Origin: Amycolatopsis thailandensis | GTDB taxonomy: Bacteria > Actinomycetota > Actinomycetes > Mycobacteriales > Pseudonocardiaceae | DNA length: 64,000 nucleotides | Reading direction: 5' to 3' | NCBI RefSeq assembly: GCF_002234405.1 | Contig: NZ_NMQT01000030.1 | Coordinates: forward strand, 62,001 to 126,000 | Part shown: positions 25,966-34,232 of the stretch, piece after piece | Layout: every line of letters starts with the position of its first letter | Position numbering within the stretch: the stretch's first letter is position 1 | The notes under the pieces: model-generated | Seen by the model: only the letters and a program-made list of their open reading frames with translations | Databases searched by the model: none | Told to the model about the DNA's origin: nothing | Made by a program: the position numbers and the translations under genes

Positions 25966-26946
25966 TCAGTCGCGCCGTGAGCTGCGGCGCACGATCAGCT
26001 TCGCCTGCAACGTGGTCGTCGTGGCCTTGCGCGTGCTGTCGCCGATCCGGGCCAGCAGCAGTTCGGCGGCGACCCGGCCCACCTCGTTCGCGGGCTGGGC
26101 GACCACCGTCAGCGGCGGATCGATCAGGGTCGTCCACGGCGCGTCGTCGAACGACACGATCCCCACGTCCTGGCCCGAGCGCAGTCCACGTGAGGCCAGC
26201 GCCTCCAGGACGCCGATCGCCATCGTGCTGTTGCCGACCAGCAGCGCGTCCGGCGGTTCGGGCTCGTCGAGCAGGCTGAGCGCGGCGAGCCTGCCGCCCT
26301 CGGCGCGGAACTCGGCGCGCCGTGTGAGCGCGTTTTCGGCACCGACGGCGTCGGTGTAGCCGGCCAGCCGGTCTTCGGCCGTGCGCACCCCGGGCGGACC
26401 GCTGACGCAGGCGACTCGCCGGTATCCGCCGTCGAGCAGGTGCCGTGTCGCCTCGTGGGCGGCGAGCCGGGTGTCGACCAGCACCTGGTCGCCGGTGTTC
26501 TCCAGCAGCGGCCGGTCGACGGCGACCACGGGCGTGCCGCGTTCGGTCAGCCTGTCGACGTTGGTGGCCCGGCCGGTGGGGGAGAGCACCACGCCGGCGA
26601 CCCGCTCCTGCAGGGCGACGTCGATGTAGCGCCGCTCCTTCTCCTCGTTGTCGTCGGCGTTGCACAGCACCACCGAGTAGCCCGCGGTCTGCGCGATGTC
26701 CTCCACGCCGCGGGCGATCGCGGTGAAGAACGGGTTCTCCACGTCGGAGATGATGAGCGCGAGGACCGCGGTTTCCTGACGGCGCAGATTTCGCGCCAGC
26801 CCGTTCGGGTGATATCCCAATTCCGCCGCGGCGGCCTGTACCCGTGCCGCGAGCACCGGGTCCACAGTGGACTTACCGTTGAGCGTCCTCGACACGGTCG
26901 CCGTCGAAACCCCGGCCTTCGCCGCCACGTCGTTGATGGTGGCCAC
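25966..26946 (-). CDS. LacI family transcriptional regulator
   Basis: The 326-residue protein begins with the LacI helix-turn-helix (TINDVAAKAGVSTATVSRTLNGKSTVDP) and the hinge helix YHPNGLARNLRR, followed by a periplasmic-binding-type sugar sensor (ALIISDVENPFF, RRYIDVALQERVAGVVLSP, VGIVSFDDAPW). The GTG at 26946 is preferred because GGGGAGG lies 5-6 nt before it and the HTH starts immediately. It diverges from the FGGY kinase across 114 nt, so it probably represses the kinase until its sugar is present. A clear CG-centred operator was not identified in that gap. Confidence 0.9.
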   Translation of the reverse strand: MATINDVAAKAGVSTATVSRTLNGKSTVDPVLAARVQAAAAELGYHPNGLARNLRRQETAVLALIISDVENPFFTAIARGVEDIAQTAGYSVVLCNADDNEEKERRYIDVALQERVAGVVLSPTGRATNVDRLTERGTPVVAVDRPLLENTGDQVLVDTRLAAHEATRHLLDGGYRRVACVSGPPGVRTAEDRLAGYTDAVGAENALTRRAEFRAEGGRLAALSLLDEPEPPDALLVGNSTMAIGVLEALASRGLRSGQDVGIVSFDDAPWTTLIDPPLTVVAQPANEVGRVAAELLLARIGDSTRKATTTTLQAKLIVRRSSRRD

Positions 26947-27060
26947 CGTGACCTCCCCTTCTGCAGGTGTGTTGACACCTTCGCACGGGAAGAATAGCTT
27001 GACCGACAATCGTTACCATCCGCTGATCGCGCTACTCGTGCCGGAAAGTTCGGGGGTCTC

Positions 27061-28548
27061 GTGGGGGAACCGGGCCTGGTGCTCGGCATCGACATCGGCA
27101 CCTCGAGTTCCAAAGGTGTCCTCGTCGATTCCCGGGGCACCGTGGTGGCGCGAGCGTCCCGGCGACACGATACCGCACGGCCCCGTCCGGGCTGGTTCGA
27201 GCACGACGCCGAAACCGTGTGGTGGCAAGACTTCCTCGTACTGGCAAGGGAACTCTCGGCGGGCGCCGGGGATCATCCCATCATCGGAGTGTCGGTCAGC
27301 GGCATCGGCCCGGTGCTCCTGCCCGCGGACGCTTCCGGGAAACCGTTGCGCCCGGCGATCCTTTACGGCGTCGACACCCGTGCCTATGACGAAATCCGTG
27401 AACTCGACCGGGAATTCGGCGAAGAATCCATTGTGGAACGGGGTGGGAGCGCACTCGGCTCGCAGGCCGTCGGACCGAAATGGCGCTGGCTGGCCAAGAA
27501 CGAGCCGGACGTGTTCGAACGCGCGAAGTTGTTCTTGATGGCGAGTTCGTTCCTTGTCCTGAGGCTGACCGGTGAATACGTTCTCGACCATCACTCCGCG
27601 AGTCAATGCGACCCGATGTACGACCTGCGCGAGGCCCGGTGGGCGCCGGACCGGGTCGCCGCGATCGCTCCGGGCATCGAGCTGCCCCGGCTCGCGTGGC
27701 CGACCGAGGTGGTCGGCTCGATCACCGCCGGGGCGGCCGCGGAAACCGGCTTGCCACAAGGGATCCCGGTGACGGCGGGCACCGTGGACGCCTGGGCGGA
27801 GGCGACGAGCGCCGGTGTCACCGCGCCAGGCGACACGATGCTCATGTACGGCACCACGATGTTCCTGATCCAGATGCTCTCCGATCCCCGCCCCGTGCCG
27901 GGGTTGTGGACGACGCGAGGCGCGTTCCCGGACACCTATTCACTCGCGGCGGGGATGGCCACGTCCGGCGCGATCACCGACTGGCTGCGGGGGCTCGTCG
28001 GCGGCGAGTTCGGGGAACTCGTCGCGGCGGCGGGCGAGGTTCCGGCCGGCAGCCGCGGATTGCTGATGCTGCCGTACTTCGCCGGGGAACGGACACCGAT
28101 ACCGGATCCGGACGCGCGCGGCGTCATCGCCGGGCTCACCACCGCGCACGGTGGCGCCGAGCTGTACCGCGCGGCGCTGGAAGGGACGGCGTACGGGGTG
28201 CGGCACAACCTCGAGGCCATGCGCGAAGCCGGGGGCGGCGCACGCCGGTTCGTCGCCGTCGGTGGTGGTACGCGGGGCGGGGTGTGGACGCGGATCGTCA
28301 GCGACGTCGCGCGGATCGAGCAGGAGATTCCCGCGGAAACCGTCGGCGCGGCGTTCGGTGACGCCGTTCTCGCGGCCCACGCCCTGGGGTGGGAGCCGGA
28401 TGCCGGAGCCTGGAACCCGGTCACCGAGGTCGTCCGTCCCGGCGCGGACGCCGATGTCTACGACGAGTTCTACCCGCACTACCGCGCGCTTTACCGGTCC
28501 ACAATGGACATAGCGCACTTCTTGGCGCGGAAGAACTCCCTCGCTTGA
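27061..28548 (+). CDS. FGGY family carbohydrate kinase (xylulokinase-like)
   Basis: The 495-residue kinase has the FGGY layout: phosphate-1 motif LGIDIGTSSSKGVLVD near the N-terminus, GISVSGIGPVLLP-like substrate loop, GTVDAWAEA in the middle and FVAVGGGTRGGVWTRIVSDV as the adenosine motif near the end. FGGY kinases phosphorylate pentoses, pentuloses or glycerol; overall form suggests xylulokinase or a relative, but the sugar cannot be fixed. GTG at 27061 is chosen; a GTG a few codons in is possible. The end overlaps the convergent AraC gene by 58 bp. Regulation is probably by the divergent LacI protein. Confidence 0.87.
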   Translation: MGEPGLVLGIDIGTSSSKGVLVDSRGTVVARASRRHDTARPRPGWFEHDAETVWWQDFLVLARELSAGAGDHPIIGVSVSGIGPVLLPADASGKPLRPAILYGVDTRAYDEIRELDREFGEESIVERGGSALGSQAVGPKWRWLAKNEPDVFERAKLFLMASSFLVLRLTGEYVLDHHSASQCDPMYDLREARWAPDRVAAIAPGIELPRLAWPTEVVGSITAGAAAETGLPQGIPVTAGTVDAWAEATSAGVTAPGDTMLMYGTTMFLIQMLSDPRPVPGLWTTRGAFPDTYSLAAGMATSGAITDWLRGLVGGEFGELVAAAGEVPAGSRGLLMLPYFAGERTPIPDPDARGVIAGLTTAHGGAELYRAALEGTAYGVRHNLEAMREAGGGARRFVAVGGGTRGGVWTRIVSDVARIEQEIPAETVGAAFGDAVLAAHALGWEPDAGAWNPVTEVVRPGADADVYDEFYPHYRALYRSTMDIAHFLARKNSLA

Positions 28549-29207
28549 ACCCCGGCGAACTCCCGGCAATCCCGGCTCAGGTGGGCTTGATCGGCGTAGC
28601 CCGCCGAAAACGCCAGCGACGCGAGATCCGGCGCCGTCGGCGCGAGGCCGATGGCGCGCTGGAACCGGGTGACCCGCAGGTACGTCGCCGGGCCGTAGCC
28701 GACCGCGAGGGTGAACCGCCGCCGCAGCTGCCGTTCTCCCGTCGCGAACCGGTCCAGCGCGGCGGAAACCCGGGGGACGCCGCCGTCGAGCCTGGCGATC
28801 AGCTCCGAGATCTCCCGGTCGGCGCCGTCCGCTCGGCGTCGTGCGACGACGTCGGCCAGCGAAACGCCGCCGCAAAGCACCCGCTCGGCCAGCAGTTCGC
28901 CTTCCTTGCCCCAGAGGTCGCCGAGGGGGACACGCCGGTCGCGCAGCTCGTCGGCGCCCAGCCCCAGGACGTCGCGCGCCCTGCCGGGGACGAAGCGCAC
29001 GCCGTACGCCCGGGTGCCGGGCGGTGTCTCCCAGGTCCAGGCCGTGGTGTCCGGCCCCGCGACGAACACCTCGCCGCCGCATGCCACCAGATCGACGCAG
29101 CCGTCGGGCACGATCCGCTTCGGCGCCCGGCCCGTGTCCTCCCACAGGCAGCGCACCACGTCCCGCAGTCCGCCGGGCGCCGTCGTCTCCCGATACACGC
29201 TTGCCAT
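28491..29207 (-). CDS. AraC family regulator with DUF6597-type sensor domain
   Basis: The 238-residue protein has an N-terminal beta-barrel (~1-115; YRETTAPGGLRDVVRCLWED, IVPDGCVDLVACGGEVFVAGPDT) typical of DUF6597/DUF2156-like sensors, and a C-terminal AraC double HTH, where ERQLRRRFTLAVGYGPATYLRVTRFQRA and LASLAFSAGYADQAHLSRDCREFAG are the two helices. The stop TAA at 28491 lies inside the kinase gene, a 58-bp convergent overlap. Target genes are unknown. Confidence 0.85.
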   Translation of the reverse strand: MASVYRETTAPGGLRDVVRCLWEDTGRAPKRIVPDGCVDLVACGGEVFVAGPDTTAWTWETPPGTRAYGVRFVPGRARDVLGLGADELRDRRVPLGDLWGKEGELLAERVLCGGVSLADVVARRRADGADREISELIARLDGGVPRVSAALDRFATGERQLRRRFTLAVGYGPATYLRVTRFQRAIGLAPTAPDLASLAFSAGYADQAHLSRDCREFAGVQAREFFRAKKCAMSIVDR

Positions 29208-29437
29208 GATGCCGCGGGGGTACGACGGTATCGAGCAGTCATATCACTCAAAGTGAGCTGTTCGGCTCACTGTGTTTACGCCAACCGCCCTATGACCAGG
29301 TGCTCTTCGCTCACCGGGACACCCAAAAGGGTGAATATCGGGTTTCTTCCCGATAACGGCTAACGCGGAGTCACCTTCCAGCGAGAAGTAGTCGACGCAC
29401 TCGACGGAAGTGCGCTCGGACGAGAGAAGACCTCTCC

Positions 29438-29932
29438 ATGGGTGTTCCCACCGCGACCCCTCCGGCATCGGCGCCGGGACAGGGAGCCCCGGGCAGGCTG
29501 AAGCCGCTCGGGACCATCGTGGTCGTGCTGGGCGTGATGGCCGTCGCCGTCACCCTGACCAGCTATGTGCTGCCGAAGGCCTCGCGGCCGGTGCAGAACC
29601 CGCCCGCGCCGCAGGTGGAACAGGTCGAGCAGGCCGCGGCCGCCGTGCGCGCCGTGACGCACCTGGTCGTCTACGAACTTTCCGGCGCGAAGGGCGCCCA
29701 GAACGTCACCTATGTCGCGCAGGGCTCGGAACTCATGCAGAAGACCGACGTGACGGCGCCGTGGAGCACCACGTTCGAGCGCGCGAGTCAGGAAGGCCGC
29801 GACGAGTTCTACAGCCTCTCCGCGCAAGGCTCGGGTAGTGGCGCGCTGCGATGCAGGATCCTCGTCGACGGCGAAGTCGTCAGTGACCGCACCGCCCCCG
29901 CGGCGGGCGCGCCGGTGACCTGTACGTCCTGA
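29438..29932 (+). CDS. MmpS-like membrane accessory protein (164 aa)
   Basis: A Pro/Ala-rich start is followed by one membrane helix at ~22-44 (PLGTIVVVLGVMAVAVTLTSYV) and an outside beta domain with VVYELSGAKGAQNVTYVAQGSELMQKTDVTAPWSTTF, which matches the MmpS family. A late CRILVDGEVVSDRTAPAAGAPVTC fits the MmpS end with its two Cys. Mycobacterial MmpS proteins help MmpL exporters; no MmpL gene is nearby. The 230-nt upstream gap holds two short hairpins (29252-29271, 29336-29355) and nothing else recognised. Confidence 0.75.
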   Translation: MGVPTATPPASAPGQGAPGRLKPLGTIVVVLGVMAVAVTLTSYVLPKASRPVQNPPAPQVEQVEQAAAAVRAVTHLVVYELSGAKGAQNVTYVAQGSELMQKTDVTAPWSTTFERASQEGRDEFYSLSAQGSGSGALRCRILVDGEVVSDRTAPAAGAPVTCTS

Positions 29933-29954
29933 TTCCTGCGGCAGGATCGTCCGC

Positions 29955-30722
29955 GTGACGGATGGTGCGATCGCGTTCGGCCCGGTGCTCGCCGTGGTCC
30001 TGGCCGTGCTGGCGATCTTCGGCGCGGCGGTGGTGCGGTTCGGGCAGCTGGGGCAGGGCAAGGCGGTGCTGTTCGCGGCCGCGCGCGCCGTCGTGCAGCT
30101 CGCCGCCGTTTCGCTGGTGATCGTCGGGATCCTGGAATCGGGCTGGCTGACCGGCGGGTTCGTGCTGCTGATGTTCGCGATCGCCGCGATCACCTCCGCG
30201 CGCCGGATCGGCGTGGCCAAGGACCTCGCGTGGGTCGCGCTCGCCATCGCGTCCGGCGTGGTGCCGGTGCTGACCCTCGTGCTCGCGACCGGGGTGGTCC
30301 CGTGGCGGCCCATCGCGATCGTGCCGATCGCCGGGATCGTCATCGGCGGCGCTATGTCCGCGACCTCCCAGGCGGCGAGGCGCGCCTTGGACGAACTCGT
30401 GTCCCGGCACGGCGAGTACGAAGCCGCGCTGGCGCTGGGTTTCCTCCGCCGCCCGGCCGCGCTGGAGATCTGCCGGCCGTCGGCGGGACAGGCGCTGATC
30501 CCCGCGCTCGACCAGACGAGGACGGTCGGCCTGGTGACCCTGCCCGGCGCCTACGTCGGTGTCCTCCTCGGTGGCGCCGGGCCGCTTCAAGCAGGCGTGA
30601 CCCAGGTGCTCGTGCTCATCGGACTGCTGGCCGCGGAGGCCGTCGCGGTGCTGGTCGTCGTGCACCTGGTCGCGGCGGGCCGGATCAGCCGAAAGGCGAC
30701 TGAAGATGTGACGTGTCGTTGA
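29955..30722 (+). CDS. FetB/UPF0014-type ABC permease
   Basis: The 255-residue protein has about seven membrane helices and the FetB signatures: ARAVVQLAAVSLVIVG, VPIAGIVIGGAMSATSQAARRALDEL, and LIPALDQTRTVGLVTLPGAYVGVLLGGA with the conserved Pro-Gly-Ala. FetAB exports iron in E. coli. No FetA-like ATPase is next to it, so it must use one encoded elsewhere or be an orphan. The GTG at 29955 follows the MmpS-like gene by 22 nt. The 3' end overlaps the convergent phosphatase gene by 38 bp. Confidence 0.85.
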   Translation: MTDGAIAFGPVLAVVLAVLAIFGAAVVRFGQLGQGKAVLFAAARAVVQLAAVSLVIVGILESGWLTGGFVLLMFAIAAITSARRIGVAKDLAWVALAIASGVVPVLTLVLATGVVPWRPIAIVPIAGIVIGGAMSATSQAARRALDELVSRHGEYEAALALGFLRRPAALEICRPSAGQALIPALDQTRTVGLVTLPGAYVGVLLGGAGPLQAGVTQVLVLIGLLAAEAVAVLVVVHLVAAGRISRKATEDVTCR

Positions 30723-31371
30723 ACCGGCGCACCATCCAGTCGTCGCCCGACACCACCAGATGCGAGATCGAGCCGTTGTCCGCCCCGAGGAACGCGAACC
30801 GGTTCCCGGCGGCGCTCGCCTGGGCGAAGACCTCGCCGATGACACCGCCGTGGGTGAACACGGCGATCCGGCGGTCCGGGTTGGCCGCCGCGAGCCTGCC
30901 GACGGCCGCCTTGATCCGGCCGCCGAACGACTCCATCGTCTCGGCCCCCGGGATGACGTCCCAGCGCTGTTCCCGCCACAGCCGCTCGACGATCGGATGA
31001 CCTTCGTGGGTGTAGCGCCGGAAGAGCCCGTTCTCCCAGTCGCCGAGGTGGATCTCTCGCAGGTCGGCTTCGACCTCCGGCGTGAGCCCGAGCTTCGCCG
31101 CCAGCGGCGCCGCTGTCTGGGACGTCCGGCGCAGCGTCGTCACGTACAGCGCGGCGATCCGCTCGTCCGCCAGCCGGCGCCCGACCCGCTCGGCGTGGTC
31201 CCGGCCCTCCGGCGCGAGGTCCGGGTCGGCCTGCCCGTCGACGAGGTCGAACGGATCGTCGCCCTTCGCCGGCGCCGATTCGCCATGGCGGACAAGGAAG
31301 ATCTCGGTCGCGCCGGGCGGGGGTGAAAAGCGGTGCTGGCGGTATTCGACTTCCTGCTCAGGGGTGCTCAT
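30685..31371 (-). CDS. histidine phosphatase family protein
   Basis: The 228-residue protein shows FLVRHGESA (catalytic RHG), LYVTTLRRTSQTAAPLA, and VFTHGGVIGEV with the second catalytic His. The general acid is in REIHLGDWENGLF. The family includes phosphoglycerate mutase-like and small-molecule phosphatases; the substrate is not clear. It starts 19 nt after the antiporter stop and may be cotranscribed with it. No signal peptide. Confidence 0.88.
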   Translation of the reverse strand: MSTPEQEVEYRQHRFSPPPGATEIFLVRHGESAPAKGDDPFDLVDGQADPDLAPEGRDHAERVGRRLADERIAALYVTTLRRTSQTAAPLAAKLGLTPEVEADLREIHLGDWENGLFRRYTHEGHPIVERLWREQRWDVIPGAETMESFGGRIKAAVGRLAAANPDRRIAVFTHGGVIGEVFAQASAAGNRFAFLGADNGSISHLVVSGDDWMVRRFNDTSHLQSPFG

Positions 31372-31390
31372 GTCCGCCGACGATACCGAG

Positions 31391-33265
31391 TCAACCGAGC
31401 TGTTTGTCCACGAAACACCAGCGCCAGGTCTCGCCCGGTTCGTGGCTGCGCATCACCGGGTGGAGGGTCTCGTGGAAGTGCTCGGTCGCGTGTTTGCCCG
31501 GCGAGGAGTCGCAGCAGGCGACGTTCCCGCATTTGACGCATTCGCGCAGGTGGACCCAGGTCATCCCGTTCTCGACGCAGACCGCGCACACATCGGGCGA
31601 GCTGGGTTCGGCCGCGGGCCACTCCTTGGTCAGATGCTTGCACGATCCCGCCGTCGCGGCGGGGGTGCGCAGTTCCCGATCGGAGTCCGGCACGGTCTCC
31701 TCCTCTTCTCTGTCCAGCATGGATTCCTCGATGTCGAGGCGTTCGAGGATCCGGCGCAGGACATCATCATCGGCCATCCCGGAGTCGCGCGCCTCCAGGA
31801 ACTTCTCCCGTTCGACCTCCAGCAGCCTCATCCGCAGGCGCCGATAGACGTCGCTCGGCGTTTCGGTCAGGGCGCTCTGCCTGCCGAGCTCCTCCCAGGC
31901 CGAGTCCGACCGGTGCTGGAGCCGGCTGCGCAGGCGTTCGACGATGTCGTCGGGATCTTCGACGGTGCGGATCTTCTCCAGTTCGTCGAGCGCGGCCCTG
32001 GTCATGGTGTTGATGACGGCCGCTTCCTGCAGCGCGTCCTCGGCGGGGTCGGGCGGCGGCAGTTTCAGGCGGCGGACCAGGACCGGCAGCGTCGTCCCGT
32101 GCAGCAGCAGCGTTCCCGCCACGACGACGAACGCGACCAGCACCAGCACGGCCCGCTGCGGGGTGTCCGCGGGCAGTACGAACGCGGCCGCGAGAGTGAC
32201 GACGCCGCGCATCCCGGCCCAGGCGATCACCGCCGAGTACCGCCACGGCCAGGCGTGACGGCGGAAGGTCCGCCGCGCCAGGCCGATCCCGGCCATCCAG
32301 AGGATCCGGGCGACGATGGTCGCGGCCAGGGTGGCGGCGCAGATCAGGATCAGTTCCGGCACGCTCAGCCCGCTGTCGCCGACCTCGGTCATGATCCGGC
32401 GGACCTGCAGGCCGATCAGCAGGAAGACGATGTTCTCCAGCAGGAACTGGATGGTCTGCCAGTTCAGCCTGCTGGCCAGCCGCGAGCGGCCCGAGAGCAT
32501 GCTCGGGGCCTTGTGCCCGAGGATCAGGCCCGCGACGACCACGGAGATCACGCCGGAACCGTGGATCGCCTCGGCGGCCAGATACGCGACGAACGGGACC
32601 ACCAGCGAAAGCGCGGTGTCGGTGACCGGATCTTCGAGGCGGGTGCGGATCAGCGCGGCGAGCGCGCCGACGGCGAAACCGATCACCAGCCCGCCACCCG
32701 CGGCCAGCAGGAAGTCACCACCGGCCTGCCACACGCTGACCGAGCCCGCGATGGCCGCGATGGCGGTCCGCAACGCGACCAGCGCGGCCGCGTCGTTGAA
32801 CAGGCTTTCGCCCTCCAGCAGCCGGGTCAGCTTGCGCGGCATCCCGACCTTGCGGGCGACGGCGGTGGCCGCGACCGCGTCGGGCGGCGCGACCACCGCG
32901 CCGATCGCGAGCCCGGCGGCGAGCGGCAGACCGGGGATCACCAGCCACGCCACGACCCCGACCGCCGCCGTGGTGAAGATGACGAGCCCCACCGACAGCA
33001 GCAGGATCGGCCCGCGATTGCGGCGGAAGTCGATCAGCGACGTGCGGATCGCGGTCGCGTAGAGAAGCGGGGGCAACAGCCCCAGCAGCACGACCTCCGG
33101 ATCCAGCTCGTACTCCGGGATGCCCGGGACGTACGAGGCGACGACCCCCACCGCGATCAGGCACAGGGGCGCCGACCAGTCGAGTTTCCGCGCCGCGGCG
33201 GTGACCAGGAGGACGGCCACCACCAGTGCCACGAGTTCTACCGCGATCTCCACGCCGCTCATCAT
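31391..33265 (-). CDS. CPA1 Na+/H+ antiporter with C-terminal UBP-type zinc finger
   Basis: The first ~400 residues form 12-13 membrane helices of the CPA1 type; AAGLAIGAVVAPPDAVAATAVARK and GESLFNDAAALVAL hold the conserved Asp and Asn-Asp of the ion site. Next comes a ~120-residue acidic, helical cytoplasmic tail. Residues ~535-620 form a ZnF-UBP domain: CKHL, CAVCVENGMTWVHLRECVKCG, CCDSSPGKHATEHFHETLHPV, with the expected Cys/His pairs. Length is 624 residues. Two overlapping ATG codons (33265, 33262) are possible starts. It should exchange Na+ or K+ for protons; the finger may be a sensor or docking site. Confidence 0.88.
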   Translation of the reverse strand: MMSGVEIAVELVALVVAVLLVTAAARKLDWSAPLCLIAVGVVASYVPGIPEYELDPEVVLLGLLPPLLYATAIRTSLIDFRRNRGPILLLSVGLVIFTTAAVGVVAWLVIPGLPLAAGLAIGAVVAPPDAVAATAVARKVGMPRKLTRLLEGESLFNDAAALVALRTAIAAIAGSVSVWQAGGDFLLAAGGGLVIGFAVGALAALIRTRLEDPVTDTALSLVVPFVAYLAAEAIHGSGVISVVVAGLILGHKAPSMLSGRSRLASRLNWQTIQFLLENIVFLLIGLQVRRIMTEVGDSGLSVPELILICAATLAATIVARILWMAGIGLARRTFRRHAWPWRYSAVIAWAGMRGVVTLAAAFVLPADTPQRAVLVLVAFVVVAGTLLLHGTTLPVLVRRLKLPPPDPAEDALQEAAVINTMTRAALDELEKIRTVEDPDDIVERLRSRLQHRSDSAWEELGRQSALTETPSDVYRRLRMRLLEVEREKFLEARDSGMADDDVLRRILERLDIEESMLDREEEETVPDSDRELRTPAATAGSCKHLTKEWPAAEPSSPDVCAVCVENGMTWVHLRECVKCGNVACCDSSPGKHATEHFHETLHPVMRSHEPGETWRWCFVDKQLG

Positions 33266-33302
33266 CACCCGAGAGCCCCGGTGCGCGCGCACCGAGGCCC
33301 GG

Positions 33303-33698
33303 CTACCGCTGTTCGATACGCACCAGGTTGCCCGCCGGGTCGCGGAAAGCGCAGTCGCGGACGCCGTAAGGCTGTTCCATCGGCTCCTGGACGACGTCGG
33401 CCCCCGTGGCCTGGATCCGGTCGAAGGTGTCGATCAGGTCCGAGGTGGACAGCACGATGGCCCCGTAGGTGCCCTTGGCCATCAGTTCGGCGACCGTGGC
33501 GCGTTCCTCGTCGGTGAGCTCCGGGCCCGCGGCGGGGGAGTGGAGCACGATCGACGTCCGCGGCTGCCCCGGCGGGCCGACGGCAACCCGGTGCGGACCT
33601 TCGTCCCGCGTCTCGAAGCCCAGGATGTCGCGATAGAAGGAGAGGGAAGCCTCGAGATCGTCGGCGGGGAGGAAGGACGCGTGAATCGAGAGGATCAT
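33303..33698 (-). CDS. VOC (glyoxalase/bleomycin-resistance fold) protein
   Basis: The 131-residue protein has the paired beta-alpha-beta-beta-beta units of the VOC fold: ILSIHASFLPADDLEASLSFYRDILGFE at the start and VQEPMEQPYGVRDCAFRDPAGNLVRIEQ at the end. Metal-binding Glu and His are partly preserved. The ATG at 33698 follows the AraC stop by 5 nt; a TTG at 33707 would overlap that stop as TTGA. It is cotranscribed with the AraC gene upstream, which probably regulates it. Substrate unknown. Confidence 0.82.
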   Translation of the reverse strand: MILSIHASFLPADDLEASLSFYRDILGFETRDEGPHRVAVGPPGQPRTSIVLHSPAAGPELTDEERATVAELMAKGTYGAIVLSTSDLIDTFDRIQATGADVVQEPMEQPYGVRDCAFRDPAGNLVRIEQR

Positions 33699-33703
33699 GC
33701 GAC

Positions 33704-34153
33704 TCAAGGTAGGTCGGGGCGACGGGAGGCCGCTTCTCTATTCCTGATCGGCCGCATGACCTGTTTGACGACGCAGCCGGGCATGCCGCGGCCCTCTTCC
33801 GCCGCCTGCTTGCGGTAGGCGCTCGGCGAGACGCCGACCAGCTCGGAGAATCGCGTGCTGAAAGTGCCCAGCGACGAGAAACCGACGTCGAAGCAGACCT
33901 CGGTGACCGACATGTCCCCGCGCCGCAGCAGCATCATGGCCCGCTCGATCCGGCGGGTCATCAGGTAGCTGTAGGGCGATTCGCCGTACGCGGCGCGGAA
34001 TTCCCGGCTCAGGTGCCCGGCCGAGACGTGCACGCCGCGGGCGAGCGCCTCGACGTCCAGCGGCTGGGCGTAGTCCCGGTCGATCCGGTCGCGGACGCGT
34101 CGCAACATCGCGAGGTCTCGCAGGCGCGGGCCTGGGTCACGCTGTCCGTTCAC
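33704..34153 (-). CDS. AraC-type regulator, DNA-binding domain only (149 aa)
   Basis: Almost the whole protein is the AraC double HTH: VEALARGVHVSAGHLSREFRAAYGESPYSYLMTRRIERA and VTEVCFDVGFSSLGTFSTRFSELVGVSPSAYRK. There is no separate sensor domain. Short AraC proteins paired with a VOC gene are common in actinobacteria. The GTG at 34153 is used; the gene overlaps or touches the VOC gene downstream. Confidence 0.85.
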   Translation of the reverse strand: MNGQRDPGPRLRDLAMLRRVRDRIDRDYAQPLDVEALARGVHVSAGHLSREFRAAYGESPYSYLMTRRIERAMMLLRRGDMSVTEVCFDVGFSSLGTFSTRFSELVGVSPSAYRKQAAEEGRGMPGCVVKQVMRPIRNREAASRRPDLP

Positions 34154-34185
34154 CCGGAAAGCCTAACCCACGCCGGAACGGAAAA

Positions 34186-34215
34186 GGCCCCCTTCGCCGG
34201 GTGGCGAAGGGGGCC
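34186..34215 (-). terminator. csxA terminator
   Basis: GGCCCCCTTCGCC (34186-34198) pairs perfectly with 34203-34215 around a 4-nt loop, and TTTTCC follows on the minus strand. It lies 17 nt past the csxA stop, a classical intrinsic terminator. Confidence 0.8.
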
Positions 34216-34232
34216 GTTGGCGACTCCCCGTG

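Noticed and set aside
27000-27060. LacI operator near GACAATCGTTACC
   Set aside because: The half-sites do not form a convincing CG-centred palindrome, so no operator is claimed.
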